Source: an uncultured bacterium (GTDB lineage: Bacteria > Verrucomicrobiota > Kiritimatiellia > UBA8416 > CAMZLY01). Taken from it: DNA of 34,235 nt. The notes under the pieces were generated by a model that was given only the letters and a program-made list of their open reading frames with translations, was not told the origin of the DNA and did not search any database. Positions 6,822-15,225 of the stretch are shown here, in pieces; the stretch's first letter is position 1, and each line of letters begins with the position of its first letter. The stretch lies in assembly GCA_947311825.1 (NCBI GenBank), contig CAMZLY010000199.1:1-34235 (forward strand), read 5' to 3'. Position numbers and translations under genes: made by a program.

Positions 6822-8319
6822 GCAACCAGAACCTACAGCCTATAGTCTAAAGTCTAAACAACCTAAGACGAATTTACATCTTTGGTTATTTAATATAGCC
6901 GCAGACCTTATTGCGGTGATTGCTGCATATTATACAACATATTTGATTCGTTTTCATACGGCCTGGGGTAATTATTTGTTAAGCACTATCAAACCGGCAT
7001 TTGGTGGTTCGTATAACACATTTCCTGCAAATAGTTACCCTGATTTCTATATTGCAAGTGCTCCTCGTATAATTTTTATTGTATCAATGATTCTTTTTAC
7101 AATTTATGCGTTACGAAACTTGTATGCCGGACGGCGTTTTATTATCAAACGTGATGAAGTATGGAATATTCTATATGCAAATTTTATAACACTAATAATT
7201 TTCTATTCATATTTCTATCTTCGCCGTAATATGTTTCATCCACGTAGCTTCTTTGCCATGTTAATTGTGTTGAATTGCGGATACACTATTATATTTCGCT
7301 CATTAGCAGAACGCTTATTAAAGATTATCCGTGCTGATGGAATAACAGATCGTTGCCGAACTATTGTTGTGGGCAACAGCGAACAAGGTGAGATTTTATG
7401 TAAATATATTGATAAAACCCATCCGCATGGAATGCATATTGATAAAAAACTTATCCGTAATCCGCATGAATCATTCAGTACCTTTTGTGAAAGAATTGCA
7501 CAAGTAGGTCAAAAACAGAAGATTGATATGATTATATCTGCGGATAAAGATTTACCAGTAGTAGAAATAATGCAGTTATTAGAAGTCGGTGATAAACTTA
7601 ATTGTGCAATAAAAGTATTATCGGACAAGCTGGATGTCCTTATTATAGAGGCAAAAATGCCGGTTGATATGATACAAGGAGTAGCACTGTTTCATTTTGA
7701 TGCACCGACTTCTAGTTGCCTGGATATTATGAAATTAGCCTCATCATTTACGCTTGCTCTATTTGCCAGCATAATTTTACTACCGTTACAGTTATTCATT
7801 GCATTCCTAGTCAAAACAACATCTAAAGGGCCCGCATTATTTGTTCAAGAACGTATCGGGGTTAACCGTATTCCGTTCAAAATGTATAAGTTCAGAACAA
7901 TGAAAGATTGTGCCGAAGAAGAACTGGCACAAATAGAAGAGTTTAATGAATCAGATGGTGGCCTTTTCAAAATCAAGGACGATCCAAGAATTACACCCAT
8001 TGGAAAGTTCCTTCGAAGATACAGCCTGGACGAGCTTCCGCAACTGCTAAATATTCTTAAAGGTGAAATGCGTATTGTTGGCCCGCGTCCATTACCGCGT
8101 AGAGATTTTGAGAACTATTATGAAGAATGGCATTATAGCAGGCATGGAGGAATGCCAGGCTTAACCTGCCTTTGGCAAGTTTCAGGACGTAGCCATATAG
8201 ATTTTCATAATATGTGTATCTTGGACGTTTATTATCTTCGCAATCATAATTGGATTCTGGATATAAAAATAGTATGGAGAACATTTGCTGTTGTCCTATT
8301 TGCCAAAGGTGCATATTAA
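6814..8319 (+). CDS. Polyprenyl glycosylphosphotransferase (EPS-priming sugar transferase, WbaP/WcaJ-like)
   Basis: 501 residues. An N-terminal membrane part has about four helices (residues ~20-45, 85-105, 120-145, 150-165), followed by a Rossmann-like CoA-binding middle domain, another helix (~305-335), and the bacterial sugar transferase domain. Landmarks in the last are GPALFVQERIGVNRIPFKMY, KFRTM, DDPRITPIGKFLRRYSLDELPQ, GPRPLPRRD (~423) and the GLTCLWQVSGRS region. The enzyme transfers a sugar-1-phosphate to undecaprenyl phosphate, the first step of EPS/O-antigen repeat synthesis. Residues ~5-16 are encoded by 7-bp repeats (CCTACAG, CCTATAG, TCTAAAG, TCTAAAC), so the extreme N-terminus looks repeat-derived. 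AGGA lies 13 bp upstream of the start. Confidence 0.93.
   Translation: MKMQPEPTAYSLKSKQPKTNLHLWLFNIAADLIAVIAAYYTTYLIRFHTAWGNYLLSTIKPAFGGSYNTFPANSYPDFYIASAPRIIFIVSMILFTIYALRNLYAGRRFIIKRDEVWNILYANFITLIIFYSYFYLRRNMFHPRSFFAMLIVLNCGYTIIFRSLAERLLKIIRADGITDRCRTIVVGNSEQGEILCKYIDKTHPHGMHIDKKLIRNPHESFSTFCERIAQVGQKQKIDMIISADKDLPVVEIMQLLEVGDKLNCAIKVLSDKLDVLIIEAKMPVDMIQGVALFHFDAPTSSCLDIMKLASSFTLALFASIILLPLQLFIAFLVKTTSKGPALFVQERIGVNRIPFKMYKFRTMKDCAEEELAQIEEFNESDGGLFKIKDDPRITPIGKFLRRYSLDELPQLLNILKGEMRIVGPRPLPRRDFENYYEEWHYSRHGGMPGLTCLWQVSGRSHIDFHNMCILDVYYLRNHNWILDIKIVWRTFAVVLFAKGAY
6832..6859. repeat. Degenerate heptad repeat within the sugar transferase N-terminus
   Basis: Four consecutive 7-mers, CCTACAG, CCTATAG, TCTAAAG and TCTAAAC, occupy 6832-6859. 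The same 7-mers (CCTATAG, CCTACAG) recur upstream of cysNC at 22704-22724. Confidence 0.7.
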
Positions 8320-8330
8320 TTTAGACAAAC

Positions 8331-8534
8331 TTATCCTTGCTTCACTTCCCAATATCCGCCTTTGTCAGCACCTATACGCTTAATAGTCTTATTTTCTTTA
8401 AGTTTTGATATCTGTTTTTCAATGGCTCTGGTTGAAACACCAATATTTTCAGGCAGTTCAACTGCCAAATTGAGGATAAATATATCTGTTGATTTATATA
8501 CATAACCTCGGTGCATAATAGTATTATTCACCAC
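8331..8534 (-). pseudogene. Winged-helix C-terminal remnant of a larger (AlbA/RecG-like or Fic-like) protein
   Basis: A 67-codon minus-strand frame ends with ELPENIGVSTRAIEKQISKL, then KENKTIKRIGADKGGYWEV. That pattern (HTH with a sorting helix, then xRIGxDKGGxWxV) is the winged-helix tail commonly found at the C-terminus of AlbA_2-type ATP-binding/RecG-like or Fic-type regulators. The N-terminal ~300 residues expected are absent upstream (8535 onward has stops and AT-rich sequence), so I read it as a decayed remnant rather than a small regulator. It sits between the sugar transferase and the polymerase gene, converging on the former. Confidence 0.6.
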
Positions 8535-8707
8535 AGCTTTGCGGTAATCACAAATATAGATACCGTATTCTCTTGTGATACTAGAATAAGTTTGATAGCG
8601 TTGTGAAATATTTTTTTAATAAGTTACGGCATGAAGAATATATAAATATCAAAAAACAAATATAATATGGATATTTGTGATAGAGGTTAATAAAAAAGGT
8701 TTAATTA

Positions 8708-10186
8708 ATGCGTAAAATAGGCATTCTTACATTTGCAGCGATAGTATTACTTCTCTTTCTAAAGGGTTTTTCTGCCCTTTTATCATCAAACTTTTCCTTG
8801 TCTGGTATAGTGACTGCAGGTATATGCTTGCTTCCAGTATTTTTTATTTTTTGTATAAGAGCACAAAAATGGTGGTTAGGTATATTGATTGGCGGAACTG
8901 TATGGCAGTTTTATATTCCATTCCCTTTCATAAAAAGTTTTGAGATAGGCATTATTATGACCGTTATCATTACTTTTCTGATTGTTATACAAACCACACA
9001 ACAGAAACAATTATGGATAACGGCTATAAATAGTTGGCAAAGTAAAATAATGTTTATTGTTGCAGCTTGGATCTTTATGAGAGTTATTATTGATCGCCCA
9101 GAATCAATACACGTTGGAGGTGCCGGAGGGGCAAAAGAAGCATATACATTTCTTCTTGGTGGGGTTGTCTTTTTTCTGCCTAAGTTTTTGTTTGACATGA
9201 AGCCTGATATGAGAATAACAAGACGTCTAGTTGCAAGGCTCGCAATAGGAGCTTTAGTTTTTCATGTTGGTGATATGTTTGTTATCCATGGTAGTGAGGG
9301 AATAATACATTTTTTTGTGCGTTCTGCGTGGTTTCTTTGTGCATACGTTCTGGCGAGTGTGGCAGAGTATTCTTGGAGGTATGGCTATAATAATATACGT
9401 AGCAATCTAATAATTGGTGCTACTTTACTGCTCGGGGCATTATCTGCTCATCGAAGCCGATTTTTCTTTGCTACTGGGATTGTATTTATTGTTAGCTATT
9501 TATATGGTCGTTTGTCACGAAATATGATGCTGTTGTTTACCGTTGGTATGCTTGTCTCAATGCTCTTATTTGTTTCTGGTGCAGATCTTCCTACTCCGGT
9601 GGCTCGTTCTCTTTCAACTATATTTCCATCACATGCAACCAAAGCAACGGAATATATACAAATACACAAACTATCGGATGAAGTTGGCTGGGTCTCTCCT
9701 TTCCGGAAAGTATTGTTAGATATGGCTGGCAGGAACATTCGTCAACATCCGTTCAGGGGTAAGGGTTTTACTTTTTCTATAAATGATTACTGGGTTGCAT
9801 ATTATAAACGCAATACAATGGAGGGAATATATCAAACTCTTGCCTCAACAGGAGCTTATCATAACTCGCTTATTGAACTTGCGGTAGCATACGGAGTGCC
9901 TGTTGTTTTTCTGTTTTGCTTAGTATATATTGGAGTCTTGATTCCTTTTATTAAACAGTTGAAGCTGTCAGAGGATGCTGATGTGCGAATTTTGTTTGCA
10001 GGTATACTTGGATTGTTTGTGGCAGAATCGGGGCAGTTATTGATGAATGGTGGGGCACAGGATTTTTATGTTATATCGTTACTGATGGGAGTAATGCATT
10101 ATTCAAAACCTCTTTTTAAGCCACCAACTGTAGAAAATATAGAAGCCATTAATTGTAATAATAATATAACGGATAATTATAAATGA
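8708..10186 (+). CDS. O-antigen ligase/polymerase-family membrane protein (Wzy_C-like)
   Basis: 492 residues with about 11-12 predicted transmembrane helices. The large periplasmic loop (about residues 310-380) is followed by GAYHNSLIELAVAYGVPVVF, equivalent to the conserved H-N-x-x-L-x-x-x-x-x-x-G of O-antigen ligases and Wzy-type polymerases. FRGKGFTFSIND just before it corresponds to the G-x-G region. It probably polymerises repeat units or ligates glycan to an acceptor at the outer face of the membrane; ligase and polymerase cannot be separated by sequence alone. The start ATG has AAGG nine bases upstream, and TATAAT occurs at 8661-8666 in the AT-rich leader. Its stop overlaps the next gene (ATGA). 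Confidence 0.8.
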   Translation: MRKIGILTFAAIVLLLFLKGFSALLSSNFSLSGIVTAGICLLPVFFIFCIRAQKWWLGILIGGTVWQFYIPFPFIKSFEIGIIMTVIITFLIVIQTTQQKQLWITAINSWQSKIMFIVAAWIFMRVIIDRPESIHVGGAGGAKEAYTFLLGGVVFFLPKFLFDMKPDMRITRRLVARLAIGALVFHVGDMFVIHGSEGIIHFFVRSAWFLCAYVLASVAEYSWRYGYNNIRSNLIIGATLLLGALSAHRSRFFFATGIVFIVSYLYGRLSRNMMLLFTVGMLVSMLLFVSGADLPTPVARSLSTIFPSHATKATEYIQIHKLSDEVGWVSPFRKVLLDMAGRNIRQHPFRGKGFTFSINDYWVAYYKRNTMEGIYQTLASTGAYHNSLIELAVAYGVPVVFLFCLVYIGVLIPFIKQLKLSEDADVRILFAGILGLFVAESGQLLMNGGAQDFYVISLLMGVMHYSKPLFKPPTVENIEAINCNNNITDNYK

Positions 10187-11190
10187 GAATACTACTTTCC
10201 CACGGATTGCCATTTTCTCTTGCTCATGGTGGAACGCAAACCGTCATCAATGAGCTAATGATTGAGTATGCTCATTTAGGAATAAATGTTGATTATGAAA
10301 AGTGGTGGTTGCAAGAGCAGCCATGTGATATTATTCATTCATTTGGACGTCCGTCATATATTAATGTTAAATTAGCACATGAAAAAGGTATAAGAACTGT
10401 TATGACGGAATATCTGGATCAAGTGTCGTCACGACCACAGTGGTATCGGCTACTGCAGCGGTTTGCTGTGCAGTCTTTGGGTTGTGTTAATGGTGGTAGT
10501 ATGGATAGGTTGGGATGGAAGGTATATAAGGAATTAAATGCCTTGATATATACAACTCAGCATGAATGGGAAGTTGCACAGTATATTTTTGGTGCTAACC
10601 ATAACTGTGGATATATTATTCCACACGGTTTGCGACCAGAAGCGATTAATGCACTATCAAGGTCATCTACATCTGGTCAATATCTCGTTTCCGTAGCAAC
10701 AATTACCGAGCGTAAAAACAGCATATTACTCGCAAAGGCTGCAATAGAAGCAAATATCCCAGTTCATTTTATTGGTAAACCGTATGCTAAGGATAAATAT
10801 TTTCGGCAATTTTCTGAATTAGTTGATAACAAATATGTATTTTATCATGGTTTTGTTTCCGAGGAGGAAAAATATGAATTGTTAATAAAGGCAAAAGGCT
10901 TTGTTTTGTTAAGTAGATTTGAAAGTGGTTGTGTTGCCGTATATGAAGCTGCGGCTGCTGGACTACCATTGCTGCTTCCGTCATTACCATGGGCAGAAAC
11001 AGGATATCCAGATACGAAGTATCTGTCTCATGTTAGATTGACAAATATCAAGAATATTGCAAATGGGTTAACAAGTTTTTATGAAAATAACAAACGTCAA
11101 TCAGATATGACGTTTCCTGTTTTATCATGGAACGATATAGCAAAAAAATATGTCGAAATTTATGAAAAGGTTATGAATGAAAGTAAATAA
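10183..11190 (+). CDS. Glycosyltransferase (GT4-like, GT-B fold)
   Basis: 335 residues. The N-terminal half starts ILLSHGLPFSLAHGGTQTVINEL, the usual glycine-rich acceptor-side loop. The C-terminal half has SVATITERKNSILLAKAA, HFIGKPY and the donor-binding E-x7-E motif, E247...E255, within RFESGCVAVYEAAAAGLPLL. It probably adds one sugar of the EPS repeat unit from a nucleotide sugar in the cytosol. It overlaps the upstream polymerase gene by 4 bp and the downstream methyltransferase by 14 bp, so the three plus-strand genes are translationally coupled. Donor and acceptor are unknown. Confidence 0.85.
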   Translation: MRILLSHGLPFSLAHGGTQTVINELMIEYAHLGINVDYEKWWLQEQPCDIIHSFGRPSYINVKLAHEKGIRTVMTEYLDQVSSRPQWYRLLQRFAVQSLGCVNGGSMDRLGWKVYKELNALIYTTQHEWEVAQYIFGANHNCGYIIPHGLRPEAINALSRSSTSGQYLVSVATITERKNSILLAKAAIEANIPVHFIGKPYAKDKYFRQFSELVDNKYVFYHGFVSEEEKYELLIKAKGFVLLSRFESGCVAVYEAAAAGLPLLLPSLPWAETGYPDTKYLSHVRLTNIKNIANGLTSFYENNKRQSDMTFPVLSWNDIAKKYVEIYEKVMNESK

Positions 11191-11986
11191 TATATCTACC
11201 GCTTTTGAGGATGCATTTTTATCAGTGCCGTTGGATCAACAAATTAATAATTGTAATCATTATGAACTTGCTGATTATTTTATACAACAGCTATCATCGC
11301 ATCAGCCAATATTAGAGGCTGGATCTGGGTCTGGACGTTGGGTGGGGTGGTTTATTGAACAAGGTATGGATGCTACCGGTGTTGACTGGAGTGAAGAGCT
11401 TTGTAAGGTGGCAGAACAGCTAATACCAAATGGAACATTTGTTGCTTCAGATATAGCAGATATGCCTTTTCCCGATAAGTCATTTTCTAGCATAGTTGCG
11501 CTTGGTTCAATAGAGCATACTAAAACTGGGCCTTCAAAGATACTCTGGGAGTTTAATCGATTACTTACAGATGATGGAATTGTAATAATTACAGTTCCGT
11601 ATCTTAGTCCCATACGTAGGTTTAGACGGTTTATCCGGTCTTGTGCGGGGAGAAGAGATGAAATAAAGGTCAAAGCACCTATTCCATATTCAGGTAAGTG
11701 GGCTGCGGATTATCATTATGAAGACGAAAGCTTATCATTTTTTCAATATGTATTTAGCAAAAAGCAGATGCGTAAATTCTTATTAGATGCAGGATTTATT
11801 ATAGAGGATGAATTTGTGGATTTTAAGGATGAAGGAATTTTACATAATTTTGGACATACAGTAGGATCGTATGATCATTATACGGGAAATGTGTCATTTT
11901 CACAAATAGGCAAACTGTTGCGAAAATTACTACCAGTATGGTTGTCTGGGCATATGTTGTGTTATAAAGTTAAGAAAAAGCTTTGA
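11177..11986 (+). CDS. Class I SAM-dependent methyltransferase
   Basis: 269 residues with a Rossmann methyltransferase domain. Motif I is LEAGSGSGRWVGWF (47-60), the ribose-binding acid D70 is in ATGVDWSEE, then SDIADMPFPDKSFSSIVALG and the post-II region HTKTGPSKILWEFNRLLTDDG typical of the Methyltransf_11 type. In this setting it probably methylates a sugar or lipid-linked intermediate, but no substrate residues can be named. It begins inside the end of the GT gene. Its 3' end overlaps the oppositely oriented GT4 gene by 17 bp (11970-11986), so the two EPS transcription units converge with overlapping coding sequence. Confidence 0.88.
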   Translation: MKVNNISTAFEDAFLSVPLDQQINNCNHYELADYFIQQLSSHQPILEAGSGSGRWVGWFIEQGMDATGVDWSEELCKVAEQLIPNGTFVASDIADMPFPDKSFSSIVALGSIEHTKTGPSKILWEFNRLLTDDGIVIITVPYLSPIRRFRRFIRSCAGRRDEIKVKAPIPYSGKWAADYHYEDESLSFFQYVFSKKQMRKFLLDAGFIIEDEFVDFKDEGILHNFGHTVGSYDHYTGNVSFSQIGKLLRKLLPVWLSGHMLCYKVKKKL

Positions 11987-13181
11987 TACTTTCTTTATAT
12001 AATATGGTATATTGTTTTAATATAGATTCTGCATTAGTAATTTTATTTATATGTTGTTTTGCCAATGGGCATACTGTTTTTTTTATTTCTCTTATTTGAT
12101 TTAAGGTTTCGGCAAGGTGTAAAGCCATGCTCTCTGGTTTTTTACCGTCCGTAGCAATTCCATATTGTCCGTTATTAATTAACCACATTGGCCCTTTTGC
12201 TTGTATCGCACAAACTACAGGTATTCCTAATGACATAGCTTCCGCAACTTGACACCCCATAGCCTCTTCTAGTGCTGGATGAAAAAGTATATCTGCATTA
12301 CTAATGTATTTAACACACTCAGAATAGGGTACGACACCAGTAAAAATAACATTATGCGATAATCCGTTTTCCCTAGCCCATTTTTCTGCCGAGCTTCCGG
12401 AACCAAGTCCTGGACCAATAAGAATCAATTTTACGTTATGTTTGGTGTTAACAAGCATTTTAAATGCCAACAACCCATTCTTAACGTTCTTGAATTTAGA
12501 CCAATTCAATATTGAAACAATAGTTTTTTCTACACATTCTGAGTTATTTTTCTTTGTATTATCGGTCATATTTAACAAGGGAAGATGAATAGGGTTTGGA
12601 ACACACTTTGCATGTTTTCCGCTAAAAGACTCTATAAATCTACAAACATATGGAGAAACACCGGTAATAATTGGTGCTTTTTTTACCAAAGAAATACTGA
12701 TATACAAAGGTATTATATGACGAACTCCAATCCATTTAAAAAATGCGGCAGGGTTATCATGCAAAGAAAGAATCCATGGCATCTTAGAGTGAAAAGCTGC
12801 TAACGCATACTCTGTAGTCCAATTTGCATGTAAACATTCTGCATTAGATTCTTTAATAGCTTTAAGTAGAAAATTACGTTCAATTTTGTAGAAATCACGT
12901 AAAAGTCCTTTTGTACGGCGAGGAACAACCCATAACCTTAAAAAATCCCCTTCAAAATAACGAATCGTTGATATTCCAGGATCACAGGTTATCATATCTG
13001 TACGAATGTTATTATCAAGTCTGGCAAGAATTAAGTGTGATATATTGTATCCTCCCATTCCTTTTGGAAGTGAAGATATATCTGTTTTTAGATATGGTAT
13101 AAATGGCTTAGTGTGGCATGGTCCTAGTATTGCAATGTGCATTTCGCTAGCACAAGATATTTTGTGGTTAGATGATGTCAT
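11970..13181 (-). CDS. Glycosyltransferase family 4
   Basis: 403 residues, GT-B fold. The N-terminal domain includes GGYNISHLILARL, and HANWTTEYALAAF precedes the hinge. The C-terminal domain has VSILNWSKFKNVKNGLLAFKML, KLILIGPGLGSG and the E306-x7-E314 nucleotide-sugar motif in HPALEEAMGCQVAEAMSLG, with IPVVCA after it. It is the last gene of the minus-strand EPS operon. Its start overlaps the pyruvyl transferase stop by 4 bp (ATGA). An in-frame ATG a dozen codons in (MHIAILGPCH) would be the more usual family start, so residues 1-13 are uncertain. It most likely transfers one sugar during repeat-unit assembly. Confidence 0.9.
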   Translation of the reverse strand: MTSSNHKISCASEMHIAILGPCHTKPFIPYLKTDISSLPKGMGGYNISHLILARLDNNIRTDMITCDPGISTIRYFEGDFLRLWVVPRRTKGLLRDFYKIERNFLLKAIKESNAECLHANWTTEYALAAFHSKMPWILSLHDNPAAFFKWIGVRHIIPLYISISLVKKAPIITGVSPYVCRFIESFSGKHAKCVPNPIHLPLLNMTDNTKKNNSECVEKTIVSILNWSKFKNVKNGLLAFKMLVNTKHNVKLILIGPGLGSGSSAEKWARENGLSHNVIFTGVVPYSECVKYISNADILFHPALEEAMGCQVAEAMSLGIPVVCAIQAKGPMWLINNGQYGIATDGKKPESMALHLAETLNQIREIKKTVCPLAKQHINKITNAESILKQYTILYKESIKAFS

Positions 13182-14245
13182 TGTGTTTCTAGTGCACCCT
13201 TTAGCCAGTGAAATGATGATGCAATATCCCTATCTAATATATTATTAGATTCTGTAAAATCTATATTTGTAGTAAGAATAGTGTCGAGCTCATTCTCCTG
13301 CTTAATGACTCTATGCAACAGCCCAATGCGTTCTAGTAATGGTTCCAACTTAGGGCTAACACTATATCCCATTTTAACGGCAAAAGCTTTTTTATATTTT
13401 ATAGAAAAGATGGAGCCATGAAATGTATTTGTATAAATGAAAGAAGCATGTTTTATTATCCAAAGCCATTCAAATGGTGTTAATCCCATAAGAGTATAAT
13501 CAAATAAATGCCCTTTTAGCCTGTATCCTACGCCAATTATTTTCAGTTTGTGTTTTGCTGCAAATGACTTTATCTCAACAATCATAGAATCGCTTAAATC
13601 AAAGGCATACACAAGCAGGAAGGGTTTCTTAATGGCAGGTGTTTGTGGTTGTTTTTCTGTTCCTGAAAAATCCCAAAGAAGCGTTGGGTCAAGGACTATG
13701 GGCGGAGTAATACCAGATACTTTATTAACAATCTTTTGAGAATTAATATCACGTACAGATATACTGTTAAATTTAGTTAGTTTATTTTTTAATTCAGGTG
13801 GAGGAGGGTCATCAATAGATGCCCAACCGAAACTAGGTGCATAAGCAATACGTTGTTGTGCGTCAAAATTACCAAAGAACGGCGAATCACATGCATTAAG
13901 GTGATAATTCCAAACAATATCTGAACCAACAATAACTTTAGGAAAGGAGATGTTATATAAATCTTCTTTACTACGTGTATATGGTGTCATATTTAATTGC
14001 TTTAAGCTTTTATTAAACGCAATATTTTTTTGAATAAAATCCAATAACCTTATTGGGCGCCTAAACTTCCGTATTACCGGATATGATTCAGACAACCACT
14101 GGTTACGATCCTGATAATTTATTACATAAGGAACATAACCTAATTTTGAAGTAATATTATATAAAGCAAAAGTTTGAAGGAAGGCACCAAAATTATGAGT
14201 GCGGTGAAATGTCAATATTCCGACATCTTTATTTGTGTTCGTCAT
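13178..14245 (-). CDS. Polysaccharide pyruvyl transferase family protein
   Basis: 355 residues. VGILTFHRTHNFGAFLQTFALYN at the N-terminus is the classic start of this family (G-x-x-T-x-H-x-x-x-N-x-G-A-x-L-Q), and the central VGSDIVWN plus the late NTFHGSIFSIKYKKAFAVKM (the H-G-S site) match CsaB/PssK-like enzymes. They transfer pyruvate from phosphoenolpyruvate to a sugar as a ketal, giving the polysaccharide a negative charge, on the cytosolic side. The start and the nitroreductase stop share one base (TAATG). Its partnering with that nitroreductase recurs in other EPS loci as far as I know; here it is directly visible as an overlap. Confidence 0.92.
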   Translation of the reverse strand: MTNTNKDVGILTFHRTHNFGAFLQTFALYNITSKLGYVPYVINYQDRNQWLSESYPVIRKFRRPIRLLDFIQKNIAFNKSLKQLNMTPYTRSKEDLYNISFPKVIVGSDIVWNYHLNACDSPFFGNFDAQQRIAYAPSFGWASIDDPPPPELKNKLTKFNSISVRDINSQKIVNKVSGITPPIVLDPTLLWDFSGTEKQPQTPAIKKPFLLVYAFDLSDSMIVEIKSFAAKHKLKIIGVGYRLKGHLFDYTLMGLTPFEWLWIIKHASFIYTNTFHGSIFSIKYKKAFAVKMGYSVSPKLEPLLERIGLLHRVIKQENELDTILTTNIDFTESNNILDRDIASSFHWLKGALETQ

Positions 14246-15225
14246 TATCGTCTCCTTAAAATATCTGATAATGGTAATCTACCAGAGATTGGTACATCAT
14301 ATTTGTCGCTTGGCATGCCTACTGCAATAAGCATTATAATCGTTTCGGAATGTGGTATAGCAAGTTGTTTGTGTATTCTGTAATCGTTTATTGGTGATGT
14401 TGACCAATTAAGTGGACAGCTTGCTAGTCCTACTTCTGTAAGTGATAATAATAAATTCATAGCAAACATTCCTCCATCAACATATGCAGCCCACCGTTCG
14501 CGTGGGCCTTGGAATGATGCAATATCAACGGTAACAATCAACCAGGCCGGAATGGAGTCGCCAAACCCACGAGAACCAGAATGTGCTTTAGCGAGTATAT
14601 GGCATTTTTCCTTATTGCGGATCCAATAAACTCGCCAACTCTGACGATTACAAGCTGAAGGTGTATTTATTGCCAGCTCAACAGCATCTTCAATCTGTTT
14701 AGCTTGTGGTGGGTTAGAAAAATCACGTACGCTTTTTCTATTTCGAAGTATGGATGTAAAGCTGTGATCGTCTAAAAAACTTTTACTCGACAAAGTCTTA
14801 ATTCCGGCAGAAGCGGCTTGTTTTGAGTCAGTTACAAGCTTTATATCTTCAGATAATGTACCAATGTTAAAATTATGAATATCGTGGTATTTCTTATACT
14901 CAAGTAAAACACCACATGCAATTGATTCAACATTAGAGCTCGGATTATGTCTTTTACTGTTAAGTGCATAGCATATAAACTTTGCTGTAGCTGCCCCATA
15001 CGCTCGTTTAGGTTCAGGAAAGGATAGCCCCTTCTCTAGTACATGACAGGCGGCAAGAATTCTACTGTTACGTTGTGCTATAGAAGGGGATAAACGGAGC
15101 ATTCCTGAGTGATAGATATATCTCCATGTATCGTAGAAAACAAAGATAAGAGACCATATAGGCCACATAATATGCTTGTTAATTAATACAGTTAATCTGT
15201 CAAATAGATTTTTATAAAGATTCAT
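14245..15225 (-). CDS. Nitroreductase-family flavoprotein of EPS loci
   Basis: 326 residues from the ATG at 15225, which overlaps the flippase stop as ATGA; the longer upstream frame to 15432 lies inside the flippase gene and is discarded. An N-terminal ~150-residue extension carries a membrane-like patch (WPIWSLIFVFY) and the motif HVLEKGLSFPEP (61-72). The FMN-reductase domain follows: R161NRKSVRDF, NTPSACNRQSWRVYWI, a glycine-containing YVDGGMFAMNLLLSLTEVGLASCPLNW, and the C-terminal IAVGMPSD. Such proteins use FMN and NAD(P)H, but the EPS-associated members have no proven substrate. The constant pairing with pyruvyl transferases suggests a modification step on sugars or lipids. Confidence 0.85.
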   Translation of the reverse strand: MNLYKNLFDRLTVLINKHIMWPIWSLIFVFYDTWRYIYHSGMLRLSPSIAQRNSRILAACHVLEKGLSFPEPKRAYGAATAKFICYALNSKRHNPSSNVESIACGVLLEYKKYHDIHNFNIGTLSEDIKLVTDSKQAASAGIKTLSSKSFLDDHSFTSILRNRKSVRDFSNPPQAKQIEDAVELAINTPSACNRQSWRVYWIRNKEKCHILAKAHSGSRGFGDSIPAWLIVTVDIASFQGPRERWAAYVDGGMFAMNLLLSLTEVGLASCPLNWSTSPINDYRIHKQLAIPHSETIIMLIAVGMPSDKYDVPISGRLPLSDILRRR

